Positions 7,589-15,552 are shown, counted from the stretch's first letter. The stretch: DNA of 64,000 bases from Ectopseudomonas alcaliphila (GCF_900101755.1 NZ_FNAE01000003.1:214715-278714); one strand, 5' to 3'. Numbers and translations: made by a program. The notes: generated by a model not told the origin, from the sequence alone.

Positions 7589-7608
7589 TACTGTACAAAT
7601 AAACAGTA
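7589..7608. promoter_or_regulatory. LexA (SOS) box
   Basis: The sequence TACTG-TACAAATAAA-CAGTA has both CTG/CAG half-sites with the exact 10-bp spacer of the gammaproteobacterial LexA consensus. It overlaps a likely -35 of the leftward gene at 7534 and is 81 bp upstream of the rightward lipoprotein gene, so it could affect both. Confidence 0.8.
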
Positions 7609-7688
7609 TTGAGTGATATTGGCCTCACTTAGGCGACAACAACCCGTCCACTGCCTGAAGGTGGGCGCCTTGCAAGGGGGTATTGGCA

Positions 7689-8081
7689 ATGCAACAGATG
7701 CTGATGACGATTGTGCTATTGGCCCTGCTGAGCGGCTGCGCGCAACCGCAGATAGATCGGCCACAGGCCAACGGTGCCTATCTGGTGATCGAGGGCGAGC
7801 AGGCCTGGGCCGTGCTGGTTTCCGATGGCCAGCGCGTCGAGGAGGCGGGCATAGTGCTCGACGTGATTCGACTACCCGGCCATCACTCCAACATTGCCGC
7901 CAGTTACGTGATCGAAACGCCCAACTGCGGCAAGCTGCAGTGGCTGACCGAACGTCATGGTGCTGCAGAGGGTGAAACCACGCTGTTGCCGGCCGCCTTC
8001 AACGAGCAATTGAGCCAGCCCGGCTGCGTGCTTGCGCAAGGCCTGAGCCGAGCCTGGACGGCCCTGGACTACTCTGGCTGA
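7689..8081 (+). CDS. Small lipoprotein
   Basis: The 130-residue protein has a short signal (MQQMLMTIVLLALLSGC) with lipobox LLSGC, so Cys17 would be lipidated after cleavage. The mature part is about 114 residues with two more cysteines (PNCGKL and PGCVLA) that could form a disulfide. ATG 7689 follows AAGGGGG; an in-frame TTG two codons earlier is less likely. Residue +2 after Cys is Ala, favouring the outer membrane. The function is not recognised. Confidence 0.75.
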   Translation: MQQMLMTIVLLALLSGCAQPQIDRPQANGAYLVIEGEQAWAVLVSDGQRVEEAGIVLDVIRLPGHHSNIAASYVIETPNCGKLQWLTERHGAAEGETTLLPAAFNEQLSQPGCVLAQGLSRAWTALDYSG

Positions 8082-8084
8082 TCC

Positions 8085-8106
8085 GTAGGGTGCGCCGTGC
8101 GCACCA
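8085..8106. repeat. Half copy of the GTAGGGTGCGC repeat
   Basis: CGTAGGGTGCGCCGTGCGCACC repeats the left arm of the palindrome at 416-478 without a facing arm. It lies directly behind the lipoprotein stop. Confidence 0.6.
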
Positions 8107-8156
8107 ATATGCGATATGCACCGACATTCGACGGCGGACTAACCAGCGAGATGCGC

Positions 8157-8195
8157 AAAAAAAAGCGCCGCGACCTCAACGGAAGCGGCGCTTTT
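8157..8195. terminator. Bidirectional terminator
   Basis: The stem AGCGCCGC / GCGGCGCT is flanked by an A-run on the left and TTTT on the right, so it can terminate both the lipoprotein gene and the convergent enoyl-CoA hydratase gene. Confidence 0.85.
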
Positions 8196-8221
8196 CATTT
8201 ATGGGTTACCGAGCGTTGCGT

Positions 8222-8911
8222 TTAAAGCAGGTGTTGCTTGTCCATCTCGATGGCGGCATCGAGGGTTTCCAGCAGCGCCTTGCGCACCTTCAGCTTGGTG
8301 TTCTTGTGCGCCGTCATGTTGATCTTCTTCATCTGCTGCGCCACCGCCTGAGTGGTAGCCAGCAATTGCTCGGCTGGCACCACCTTGTCCAGGAAGCCGG
8401 CATCCACCGCGCCAGCCGGGTCAAACATCTCGCCATTGATCACCGAACGGTGGAACGCCGACTTGCGCAGGCGATCACGGGCCAGCTCGATACCGACGTG
8501 GTGCATGGTCATGCCGATCTGCACTTCATTCAGGCCGATATTGAACGGACCTTCCACGCCGATGCGGTAATCGGCCGACAGCAGGATGAATGCACCTTTG
8601 GCCACGGCATGACCCGGGCAGGCGACGATGATCGGGTAGGGGTGGGCAAGCATGCGCCGCGCCAGAGTAGAGCCAGCAGCCACCAGGTTGATTGCATTCT
8701 GCGGGCCCGAGGTCATCACCTTCAGGTCATAGCCGCCGGAAAGAATACCCGGCTGGCCGGTGATGACGACGATGGCGCGATCCTGCTCGGCGCGGTCGAG
8801 GGCGGCATTGAACGCAGCGATCACGTCAGGCGAGATGGCATTGACCTTGCCATTGCTCAGGGTGAGGGTGGCGATGCCGTCTTCGAGTTGATAGCTGATC
8901 AGGTCGCTCAT
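8222..8911 (-). CDS. Enoyl-CoA hydratase/isomerase family protein (crotonase fold)
   Basis: A 229-residue crotonase-fold protein. The oxyanion-hole segments are visible: the first around LSGGYDLKVM, the second around CPGHAVAKGAFILLSADYRIG. The usual catalytic Glu pair of true hydratases is not obvious: the segment is NIGLNEVQIGMTMH, with one Glu in NEV. ATG 8911 begins MSDLISYQ; an upstream in-frame extension lacks coding character. It is somewhat shorter than the usual 255-260 residues. It acts on a CoA thioester, possibly in beta-oxidation, but the reaction cannot be assigned. Confidence 0.8.
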   Translation of the reverse strand: MSDLISYQLEDGIATLTLSNGKVNAISPDVIAAFNAALDRAEQDRAIVVITGQPGILSGGYDLKVMTSGPQNAINLVAAGSTLARRMLAHPYPIIVACPGHAVAKGAFILLSADYRIGVEGPFNIGLNEVQIGMTMHHVGIELARDRLRKSAFHRSVINGEMFDPAGAVDAGFLDKVVPAEQLLATTQAVAQQMKKINMTAHKNTKLKVRKALLETLDAAIEMDKQHLL

Positions 8912-9098
8912 GGCGGTTTTCCTTGTTAGAGCCTTGGGGGCGAATGTGGGCAGAAGGTACTCAGCCGAAGCGCTCTGGTAAAGCGCCACGGCTGACTGGC
9001 TGGTCAGTGTTTTTGCCTATCGCGGCGATGCCGGATGGCAATTGGTCGAACACAAAGCCGGGCCTTTAAGGTGAGCAGCGAACCGAAGGAGCTGCCCA

Positions 9099-9317
9099 AT
9101 GAACACTCTCTACTCCATCCTTTATATGCTTGCCGTGATCGGCCTGCTGCTGGCATCGGTCGTGCTCAGCGAAACCCTCTACCTGCGCAGCCCATCTGGC
9201 GTGCTGCTGCTATTCGGCTTGGGCCTGTTCATGTCCCTGGGTTTTCTGTTGTTCGGCCACATTCGCTTCGACGAGCAACCCTGCGAGGAGCACGACGAAA
9301 ACCCGCTTCGCTCTTAA
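9099..9317 (+). CDS. Small two-helix membrane protein
   Basis: The 72-residue protein has two hydrophobic helices (about residues 5-24 and 34-53) and an acidic C-terminus ([15 protein letters not shown]). GAAGGAGC precedes ATG 9099. It is complete and well spaced from its neighbours. I do not recognise the family. Confidence 0.65.
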   Translation: MNTLYSILYMLAVIGLLLASVVLSETLYLRSPSGVLLLFGLGLFMSLGFLLFGHIRFDEQPCEEHDENPLRS

Positions 9318-9341
9318 GCGCATGAATCCTTTAAAAAAAAT

Positions 9342-9370
9342 TTGCCATCGAGAAAACATTCGACTACATT
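9342..9370 (+). promoter_or_regulatory. Promoter of tRNA-Ser
   Basis: TTGCCA and TACATT are separated by 17 bp, and the region after the -10 is GC-rich (AGCGCGCC), typical of stringently controlled stable-RNA promoters. The start would be near 9377, about 34 nt before the tRNA. Confidence 0.65.
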
Positions 9371-9410
9371 AGCGCGCCTCGACGGGGTAAACGCCAAAAC
9401 GTCGAGATCC

Positions 9411-9500
9411 GGTGAAGTGTCCGAGTGGTTGAAGGAGCACGCCTGGAAAGTGTGTATACGGGAAACCGTATCAAGAGTTCGAATCTCTTCTTCACCGCCA
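9411..9500 (+). tRNA. tRNA-Ser (GGA), target of prophage integration
   Basis: The 90-nt gene has acceptor arms GGTGAAG and CTTCACC, discriminator G, an encoded CCA, a TTCGAAT T-loop, a long variable arm (ATACGGGAAACCGTAT) and anticodon loop CTGGAAA with GGA at 9445-9447. It reads UCC/UCU. Its last 24 bases are part of the 33-bp repeat found again at 25520-25552, so the prophage integrated in its 3' end and rebuilt it intact. Confidence 0.95.
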
Positions 9501-9509
9501 CTTTCGCAA
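9477..9509. other. attL core of the inovirus prophage
   Basis: A 33-bp segment starting at GTTCGAATC of the tRNA T-arm and ending at CTTTCGCAA is repeated exactly at 25520-25552. The distance between the two starts is 16,043 bp, which gives the length of the element. Confidence 0.92.
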
Positions 9510-9514
9510 TACCT

Positions 9515-9550
9515 AAAGCCCTGAGAACTGAGAAGTTTTCGGGGCTTTTT
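9515..9550 (+). terminator. Prophage-supplied terminator behind tRNA-Ser
   Basis: AAAGCCC and GGGGCTTTTT form a stem ending in five T, just inside attL. It stands in for the host terminator, which was displaced to 25555-25584 by the insertion. Confidence 0.6.
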
Positions 9551-9568
9551 GCTTTCTGGCTTTCGGCA

Positions 9569-9589
9569 GGTGTCGAAAAAGTGTCGAAA
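9569..9589. repeat. Possible integrase arm site, left copy
   Basis: A 21-bp segment containing two GTGTCGAAA units is repeated in the same orientation at 25405-25425 near attR. Such repeats inside both ends are typical arm-type binding sites of tyrosine integrases or Xis; that function is inferred. Confidence 0.5.
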
Positions 9590-9596
9590 GCCCGAT

Positions 9597-9860
9597 TTAC
9601 TCGTAGTGCGACCAGAGGCGGAGCACTTTGACGGTCTGTTCATCCTGCAGCACCTGATAGACCAGGCGATGCTGAATATTGATACGTCTGGAGTAAGCGC
9701 CGGCTAGATCCCCGACAAGCTTTTCGTAGGGCGGAGGGTTCTGGAACGGGTTTTCTCGCACGACTTCCAGCAGTGCCTTTGCCTTGTCTTTCAAGCCCGC
9801 CGAAGCGAGCTTCTGTGCGTCTTTCTGTGCCTGTTTCGTGTAAACGAGCTGCCAAGTCAC
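9597..9860 (-). CDS. Txe/YoeB family toxin
   Basis: The 87-residue protein ends in [13 protein letters not shown] ... [11 protein letters not shown], the conserved C-terminal half of YoeB/Txe mRNA interferases, including the catalytic region with Arg, His and the terminal Tyr. These toxins cut mRNA at the ribosome. It starts at GTG 9860, which overlaps the antitoxin stop by 4 nt (GTGA), the normal antitoxin-first coupling. Lying at the left end of the prophage, it probably stabilises the element. Confidence 0.88.
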   Translation of the reverse strand: MTWQLVYTKQAQKDAQKLASAGLKDKAKALLEVVRENPFQNPPPYEKLVGDLAGAYSRRINIQHRLVYQVLQDEQTVKVLRLWSHYE

Positions 9861-10099
9861 CAGTCCAGTTCCTTAGCGCATTCGTCTACAGGTTCTGCCA
9901 TGCCTTCCTTGATGGATTCGCGCATGCCAGGAATAGAGAGTAGGTACAGGGTTTCCTGAATGGCGTCCCAATCCTCAGCCGAGAGCAGGACAGCATTTGT
10001 CCGCTTGCCAGAGATCAGAATGGGCTGGTGAGATTCGGCGGATTGATCCATCAGCCGATAGAGGTTGGTGCGTGCTTCGCTTGCTGTAAGGGTGCGCAT
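9857..10099 (-). CDS. YefM/Phd family antitoxin
   Basis: The 80-residue protein begins MRTLTASEARTNLYRLMDQ, the Phd/YefM DNA-binding fold, and continues with QPILISGKRTNAVLLSAEDW, typical of YefM. The acidic C-terminal part would wrap and neutralise the toxin. ATG 10099 is chosen because it begins the conserved domain and AGGAG precedes it. The pair usually represses its own promoter. Confidence 0.88.
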   Translation of the reverse strand: MRTLTASEARTNLYRLMDQSAESHQPILISGKRTNAVLLSAEDWDAIQETLYLLSIPGMRESIKEGMAEPVDECAKELDW

Positions 10100-10151
10100 G
10101 GAGCAGTTCTCCTGAGTCATGCCGCAAGCGTACGCCAAAACGTACGACATG

Positions 10152-11144
10152 TTAATGCCCCTCGTCGGTTAGTGGGTTAAGTCGCAATGCGTCCTGCAGG
10201 TGATCGGGCGAAAGGTGCGCATAGCGCATGGTCATTGCCAGTGAGGTATGGCCCAGGATCTTCTGTAGCGTGAGGATGTTTCCACCTCGCATGACGAAGT
10301 GGCTGGCGAAGGTGTGCCGTAGCACGTGCGTGGCCTGGCCGGCCGGGAGCTTGATCGAGGTCTTCTCCAGTACACGGCTAAAGGTCAGCATGCAGTTGGT
10401 GAACAGGCCGTGACGCTTGAAGTAGATCTGCAGTGCCTTTTCCAGTGCGCTATCGATAGGAATCGACCGGGTTCGCTTCGACTTGGTATTGGCAAAGGTC
10501 ACCATGCCGTTTCGTACCCGCTCAGGTGTCAGCGCCTGAGCTTCTCCCCACCTGGCCCCTGTGCTCAGACAGACGCGAGCGATCAGGCCGATTCCTGGGC
10601 TGGTCGTGCGGTCATCCAGGGCCTCGAGCAGTTCGGCTATCTGGCAGGTCGAGAGGAAGGAAATAGGGCGTTCCTGCAGGCGTAGCGGGCGGACGTTGGC
10701 CAGCGGGTTCGGGTAGTCGATATCGCCCAGGCGGTGCAGCTCGTTGAACAGGGCTTTCAGGTAGCCGAGCCGGTTGTTCATGGTCTTGCCTTGAATGCCT
10801 GCCTTGAGCAGCTCGCTGCGTGTTTCGCAGAAGGCATTGCCGGTGAGCTTGACCGCGATGGGGTCGCCCAGGTCTTTAGCCAGGTTCTGCAGGGTGCGGA
10901 GGATCGCGGCACCATCAGCCAAAGCATGGCCGTGCAGTTCGTGATACCGGGTGCAGAGTTCAGATAGGCGGCGACGGTCTTTCGGCTTGGGCGTCCAGGC
11001 TGGCGAGTCGATGCAATTGGCCCTGCAGGTCGCTTCAAAGCGCTGGGCTTCACCCTTGGTCTTGAAGGTCTTGCGAAAGCGCCGGCCCTTGATGGGTTCA
11101 ACGTCGACCTTCCAGCGACCATCACTCAGTTGCTCAATTGCCAT
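10152..11144 (-). CDS. int: Tyrosine recombinase integrase of the prophage
   Basis: A phage integrase of 330 residues with the catalytic set R198 (GARWGEA), H273-x-x-R276 (HVLRHTFASHF), H299 (LGHTSLAMT) and nucleophile Y308 (MRYAHLS). The N-terminal part looks like an arm-binding plus SAM-like core-binding domain. It is oriented towards the tRNA end, as in Pf-type prophages of Pseudomonas. ATG 11144 (MAIEQLSDGRWKV) fits the domain start; a longer in-frame TTG start is possible. It would catalyse integration at the 33-bp core in tRNA-Ser. Confidence 0.93.
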   Translation of the reverse strand: MAIEQLSDGRWKVDVEPIKGRRFRKTFKTKGEAQRFEATCRANCIDSPAWTPKPKDRRRLSELCTRYHELHGHALADGAAILRTLQNLAKDLGDPIAVKLTGNAFCETRSELLKAGIQGKTMNNRLGYLKALFNELHRLGDIDYPNPLANVRPLRLQERPISFLSTCQIAELLEALDDRTTSPGIGLIARVCLSTGARWGEAQALTPERVRNGMVTFANTKSKRTRSIPIDSALEKALQIYFKRHGLFTNCMLTFSRVLEKTSIKLPAGQATHVLRHTFASHFVMRGGNILTLQKILGHTSLAMTMRYAHLSPDHLQDALRLNPLTDEGH

Positions 11145-11213
11145 GGTGTTGGCCCTGGCCAAGCGCGTGAACGTCAGCGTGTTTGTCTTGTTTGTGTATT
11201 TGGCAAACAAACA

Positions 11214-12491
11214 TCAGACAGCACGCCCCCAACGCACATGCCGTTCTTCAAGGATGCCTTTGATGTGCTTATACAGCCCGTCTTCATCCATGCCTTTGGC
11301 GGCATAGTGGTCGCGGATCACCGGCCAGCACTCCCAATCCTTGAGCCGATAGAAAGCCTTTCTAGCGCCCACTCGCTCCCGTGCCAGCAGGCTGACGAAG
11401 TTTCCCAGGAATAGCTCGACGTTCTTGCCCGAGAAGCCCCGCGATGTCTTGTATTGGCGCTTGTACTCGGTGTCATCCACCAGGGAATCAACCGGCAGAT
11501 CCACGCGCACATCGTCACGGATCAGCGTCCAGATGGGCTCAAAGTAGCCAGGGCGAGCCAGCAGCTTGAACTGGCGAAGGCCATAGCGCCACAGGCCATC
11601 TAGGTGCGGAGCAAAGGCGGCATAGCTGTTGGTTTCGATGGTTTCGCCGCTGTGCAGGTCGAACGAGCCCGAGGCGAATTGCTGGATCACCGAGTGGTGG
11701 TAACGCAGCTCTACACGCCACACGTCCTGTTCCGGGTTGTAGTTATCGGGGTCGGCTTCGTCGAAGCTGTCGCGACGCCTCCAGACGCCCTCCCAGTAGT
11801 CGAGCTTGTCGATGGCTCTGGCCTGTTCGGTCTTGTTGTAAATCCCGAGCTGGACGCCACCCGCAGAGCCGAACAGGTAGGACTGGCCTTTGCCGTAGGT
11901 GGCAGACTCCAGCGTCCACTGGATTTCCTTGATGCCGGAGATATCGCGGGCAGAGCGTGCGCGGCAGTGCATGCGGGCGACCAGATCGGCGGGCGGTTGC
12001 CAGCCCTGCAGGTCTAGCGCGAGGTGGACCGCGCATTGGTTGCGTTCGACGTTGGTCAGTACGTGGCTGGCGTAGTAATCCAGGCGTTCCTGCAGGCGCT
12101 CGGGGCAGAACTGGTCGATGGCATGCGGAGACACCTCGATTTTCAGGTGGGGGCCGATGTTCTCGATTTTGGCGTTGAAGTTCTTCACTAGCAGGATGAT
12201 CCCCAGGTCAGCATTCTGCAGCTTGTACTGATAGCCAGAGTCCTTGCTGACGCGACCCGAGTGCCAACGCTGGCCAGCGAAATCGACGATGGTCCCCGGC
12301 TTCTCGAACAGGCTCATGATTTCCGGGCGGATCAAGCCGCGATAGAGCTGGCGGACGGTATCGACGCTGCAGGCCAGGATTCGGACGTTGGAAAGGTCAG
12401 TTATCCGAGCGGTCATGCTGTCGAAAAACAGCCTACCGGTTGGGGTTTTATTGAACTCACGATCAACACGGAGTTGGTCTTTAACTGCCAT
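11214..12491 (-). CDS. Inovirus replication initiation protein
   Basis: A 425-residue protein of the phage/plasmid rolling-circle replication initiator type found in Pf phages (PA0727-like, from memory). The central part contains AVHLALDLQGWQPP and the C-terminal half YWEGVWRRRDSFDEAD ... WRVELRYHHSVIQQF, characteristic of the family. Tyr-containing segments such as RLDYYASH could hold the nicking tyrosine, but I cannot assign it firmly. It lies between zot and int on the same strand, the standard Pf order, and would start rolling-circle replication of the phage genome. Confidence 0.82.
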   Translation of the reverse strand: MAVKDQLRVDREFNKTPTGRLFFDSMTARITDLSNVRILACSVDTVRQLYRGLIRPEIMSLFEKPGTIVDFAGQRWHSGRVSKDSGYQYKLQNADLGIILLVKNFNAKIENIGPHLKIEVSPHAIDQFCPERLQERLDYYASHVLTNVERNQCAVHLALDLQGWQPPADLVARMHCRARSARDISGIKEIQWTLESATYGKGQSYLFGSAGGVQLGIYNKTEQARAIDKLDYWEGVWRRRDSFDEADPDNYNPEQDVWRVELRYHHSVIQQFASGSFDLHSGETIETNSYAAFAPHLDGLWRYGLRQFKLLARPGYFEPIWTLIRDDVRVDLPVDSLVDDTEYKRQYKTSRGFSGKNVELFLGNFVSLLARERVGARKAFYRLKDWECWPVIRDHYAAKGMDEDGLYKHIKGILEERHVRWGRAV

Positions 12492-12644
12492 TTTCTAATG
12501 CTCCAAATAGTGCCGAATCGACACGTTTAACCTTGGTTTATCTGACGTGCTACAGGGACGTCAGCGCCCGCGCGGCGGCGCACACGCGCGCTCGTGCCTC
12601 GCACGCAACTACACCGCCGCGCATGGCGTTCCGTTGGTGTTCGC
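12492..12644. other. Intergenic region between zot and the replication gene
   Basis: This 153-bp gap contains a very GC-rich, locally palindromic stretch (GCGCCCGCGCGGCGGCGC and following). In filamentous phages an origin or packaging hairpin may lie next to the replication gene, but no consensus was recognised here. Confidence 0.3.
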
Positions 12645-13835
12645 TCACAGGGCACCCTGATAGCCGCTCAGCGACGGCCATGCAGCGCCTACCGGTGCGT
12701 TAGCGCTGGCAGAAGGGGCAGGGCGCGGGGTCTGGTTTTGGGGAGGCTGTTGCTCTGGCTGTGTCTGAGCAATCTGGCCGTTCGGATCGGGCAGGCGATC
12801 AGGCTTTGCAGGATCGAACGCGCCTTCTTCGACGTAGGCCATGCAGGCTTCGAAGGACACCACCGCTCTAGTGCCTTGCTGGGTGTTGCAGCGGCAGCCA
12901 TACACTTTGCCGTCGCGGTAGCCCAGGACGAGGCGCTTGTGATTCCTGGCCACCATTTCAGGGTCGGTCGAGTACATGCAGGACAGGCGCGGATAGGTCA
13001 CCGGCCGGGTGATTTCGTCATAGATCGGCGCCGAGCTGGGTACATCGGGCAGGCGTGGCACTCGCAGCGCTATGTACTCTTCAGGCGATAGAGGCGCGGC
13101 ATTGTTCGGTGCTGGCTGTTGCGCCACGGGTTCGCCGGTCGGTGACGTGGCGCGCGCCTGTTCGACGGCTTCGGTCTGGGGCTTGGGCGGGGCGATGCGC
13201 CTTTCATAGATGCCGTAGCCGAAGTAGCCGATACCGATGATGCAGGCGATAAAGACGAACAGCGCCCGAGGCGGCTTGAACTTCATGTGATGTTCAGAGC
13301 CTTCGGCGACGGACTGGTACACGCCGAAGTACTTCTTATCGAGTAGGACGCGAGTGGCCTGGCCGTCGCTGAAGTCGTTCTTCTTCTCGACGTCCATGTT
13401 CACGCGCTCGAACTCCCAGCGCTTGATGACCTTGCCCTTGTGGCCTCGCACGTAGTGAATATGGGAGTTGCAGAGCTTGCGGAAGTGGGTGTCGATCAGG
13501 CCGGGGTTTTGGGTGATGCAGTGCAGCTCATGGCCGCGATGGCGCATGGTTTCCAGGGCGCTGGCGTAGGCGGGGACGGCAGAGCCGGCGGGGCGAACGC
13601 GGAAGAAGGTCTGCGCTTCGTCGATGACGATCATGGCGTTCTGTGGCAGCTCGTGCCATTTCTGCGGCTCGTCGAATTCTTGCCAAACGGCCTCGAGGAC
13701 TTCGGCATTGGGATCGAAGCCACGAATGTTGTGGTAGTAGACCGGGCGGCCTTCTTTCGCGGCTTTGGCGTCTACTTCCTTGATGGTGTTCAAGGTCTTG
13801 CCGTTGCCCTGCAGACCCGTGCGCAGGACGAACAT
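12645..13835 (-). CDS. zot: Zot-like assembly ATPase (pI)
   Basis: The 396-residue protein has an N-terminal Zot/FtsK-type ATPase with Walker A GLQGNGKT (residues 7-14) and Walker B MIVIDEAQTFF (about 68-78), then a transmembrane helix ALFVFIACIIGIGYFGYGIY near 200-220, and a periplasmic C-terminal part rich in Pro and Gln. This is the inner-membrane motor that extrudes filamentous phage. The length and order are typical of Pf phages. Its ATG overlaps the stop of the upstream DUF2523 gene (TGATG). Confidence 0.95.
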   Translation of the reverse strand: MFVLRTGLQGNGKTLNTIKEVDAKAAKEGRPVYYHNIRGFDPNAEVLEAVWQEFDEPQKWHELPQNAMIVIDEAQTFFRVRPAGSAVPAYASALETMRHRGHELHCITQNPGLIDTHFRKLCNSHIHYVRGHKGKVIKRWEFERVNMDVEKKNDFSDGQATRVLLDKKYFGVYQSVAEGSEHHMKFKPPRALFVFIACIIGIGYFGYGIYERRIAPPKPQTEAVEQARATSPTGEPVAQQPAPNNAAPLSPEEYIALRVPRLPDVPSSAPIYDEITRPVTYPRLSCMYSTDPEMVARNHKRLVLGYRDGKVYGCRCNTQQGTRAVVSFEACMAYVEEGAFDPAKPDRLPDPNGQIAQTQPEQQPPQNQTPRPAPSASANAPVGAAWPSLSGYQGAL

Positions 13836-14152
13836 CAGCCACCCGCCTTATTGAGCAGGGCAAGGCCGGTGATGGTGCCGGTAATCCGATCCATCCCGGC
13901 CAGCATCAGGCGAGCGATGACGGCGGCAATGATGATGTTGATGGCTACATCGACCTTGGCCATGCCAAGGATGGCCGCGACCGGTGGCGGGATGGCGCCG
14001 AACAGGCCCTTGATGTAGCCGTCTACGCTGTCGATCAGTTGGCCGATACCGACATAGGCGACGTAGGCAAAGCCCAGGGAAGCCAACGCCCGGAAGACCA
14101 GCCCGGAGACGATGGAGCCGAGGAAGGTGGCAAGCAGTGGTAGTAGTGGCAT
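13835..14152 (-). CDS. DUF2523 minor coat-like membrane protein (pVI position)
   Basis: The 105-residue protein is almost wholly hydrophobic, with about three membrane segments and glycine-rich turns, as in DUF2523 proteins that stand between the adhesin and zot genes of inoviruses. ATG 14152 (MPLLPLLATFLGS) immediately follows the adhesin stop. It probably forms the proximal cap of the virion with the adhesin. Confidence 0.82.
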   Translation of the reverse strand: MPLLPLLATFLGSIVSGLVFRALASLGFAYVAYVGIGQLIDSVDGYIKGLFGAIPPPVAAILGMAKVDVAINIIIAAVIARLMLAGMDRITGTITGLALLNKAGG

Positions 14153-14153
14153 A

Positions 14154-15479
14154 TCAAGACCCCTTGATTCCGCGTCCGATGGAGACTGCAAAGAAGATCG
14201 AAGCCAGGGCGACAATCAGCGGGCCGATGGCTTGGGCGAAACGGCAGGCGGGTTCCCAGCTAAACGAGTAGCTGCGGCCCATGACGGAAAAGCTTTGTGG
14301 TGACGGGCAGGATTGAGGCAGCCAACGGCCTTTGTTCACGGCTTCGGTGAATAGGCCGCTGACGGCGATGGATTTCTCTTCGAGCTGGTAGTCCTGACCG
14401 GCCAGCTCGCGCTCAATGTCGCGCTTGACCTGGTCGTCGTAGTGCCACTGGCAGAGCTGGGCTTTGTTGGCGCGGAGAATGGCGCACTGGATCACGTCAC
14501 CCTTGCACTTGAGTTCGACGTCACAGCCTTCGCCGATAACGGCAGTGTCCTTACACTCGAACGGATCGACCTTGGGATCGCATTTGTCCTCGTCATCCGG
14601 TTTTTTGCACTGGTCTGGATCGGTCAGCGGGTCGCAGTCCCCGTCATCGCCATCGTTGCCATCCCCGTCATCATCGCCACATTCCTCGCCCTCCTTGCAG
14701 TCCTTGTCGTCATCCTTTCCGTCATCATCATCGGACGGTGGGCAGACTTCGCCGGTGCTGGGGTCGCAGTCCTCAGGCGGCTTAGGAACGCAGGTAGTGC
14801 CCGACCAGACATGGTCGTCACCGCAATCTGGCGGATCAGTCGGGTCGGTGGGATCAGTCGGGTCCGTAGGATCGGTGGGATCAGTTGGCGGAGCGCCGCC
14901 AGTAGGGTTGTCGCCGGGCTGGCATTCAGCGCCGGTGAAGGTGCCTACCCCGAAGCAAACGCCCGTTGTCGCACCTTCAAAAGCAGGTTGGCAGCTAGAC
15001 GTGCCGAGGGTGATACGACAGCCGGCTTCACAGCCATATTCGATAGGGCCAAGACCATTGAGGTCAGGGCGCTGCATTGTCCAAGTGGTGTTCTGGCCTG
15101 CCTTGGGTTCGCAATTAGCCGGCGGCGGATCGCATTGGCCGGTTTGAGAGTTATATGTAGATTCAGGATCCTCACAAGATGAGCCCGAACGGTAAACAGT
15201 TCCGTAACGATAGTTAATGCCATCATAAGAAGAATGAGTAGCCAAACAAATAAACGAAGTTGAGCTGTTAAACGCGATTCTGCGGGGATCCTTTGCAGGG
15301 TGAGCTGGATTATTTTCAAACATAGCAGCCCAAGCACCGTCACACGCAGCAGATGCAGACGAATATCTAGCAGGGCTACCGATATAGGTCCAATAATAAG
15401 ACTCAGCGCTAACACTCTGAACAAAAGGTAAAGAGAGCAACAAGATAACTAGGGACGACTTGAGCTTAGAGAGATTCAT
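14154..15479 (-). CDS. Filamentous phage adhesin (pIII-like attachment protein)
   Basis: The 441-residue protein has a signal peptide (LVILLLSLPFVQSVSA), many Cys pairs, a (Thr-Asp-Pro)n linker near residues 200-220, a long Asp-rich, Cys-containing stretch, and a C-terminal membrane anchor (IGPLIVALASIFFAVSIGRG). This is the plan of minor coat proteins that bind the host pilus and anchor in the virion tip. The N-terminal 100 codons are clearly more AT-rich than the rest, suggesting exchange of the receptor-binding domain. It follows the coat terminator and a 23-codon gene. Confidence 0.85.
   Translation of the reverse strand: MNLSKLKSSLVILLLSLPFVQSVSAESYYWTYIGSPARYSSASAACDGAWAAMFENNPAHPAKDPRRIAFNSSTSFICLATHSSYDGINYRYGTVYRSGSSCEDPESTYNSQTGQCDPPPANCEPKAGQNTTWTMQRPDLNGLGPIEYGCEAGCRITLGTSSCQPAFEGATTGVCFGVGTFTGAECQPGDNPTGGAPPTDPTDPTDPTDPTDPTDPPDCGDDHVWSGTTCVPKPPEDCDPSTGEVCPPSDDDDGKDDDKDCKEGEECGDDDGDGNDGDDGDCDPLTDPDQCKKPDDEDKCDPKVDPFECKDTAVIGEGCDVELKCKGDVIQCAILRANKAQLCQWHYDDQVKRDIERELAGQDYQLEEKSIAVSGLFTEAVNKGRWLPQSCPSPQSFSVMGRSYSFSWEPACRFAQAIGPLIVALASIFFAVSIGRGIKGS
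14828..14890. repeat. Short tandem repeat encoding Thr-Asp-Pro linker
   Basis: Imperfect 9-bp units of GTCGGATCG type (minus-strand Thr-Asp-Pro codons) are repeated about six times within the adhesin gene. They encode a flexible linker, and length variation by slippage is likely. Confidence 0.75.
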
Positions 15480-15480
15480 A

Positions 15481-15552
15481 TCAAACCCGCCCAAAGAACA
15501 ACGCCCAGAACGCCATGACGATGATGATCGTGGTCAGCATGTTGGCGTCCAT
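15481..15552 (-). CDS. 23-residue membrane peptide, pVII/pIX-like
   Basis: An ATG at 15552 opens a 23-codon frame (MDANMLTTIIIVMAFWALFF followed by three residues) that is one hydrophobic helix and ends immediately before the adhesin ATG (TGATATG), so the two are translationally linked. AAGGGC lies upstream. The tiny tip proteins of Ff phages are about 32 residues, and Pf phages have similar small genes after the major coat gene. A tip or coat role is inferred from size and place. Confidence 0.65.
   Translation of the reverse strand: MDANMLTTIIIVMAFWALFFGRV

Noticed and set aside
12540..12644. GC-rich palindromic stretch as phage packaging signal or origin
   Set aside because: The fold is suggestive, but no known Pf origin or packaging consensus could be recognised, so it is listed only as an intergenic region.
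14828..14890. Short direct repeats that might suggest a CRISPR or satellite
   Set aside because: Units are 9 bp without spacers and encode a Thr-Asp-Pro linker inside the adhesin.
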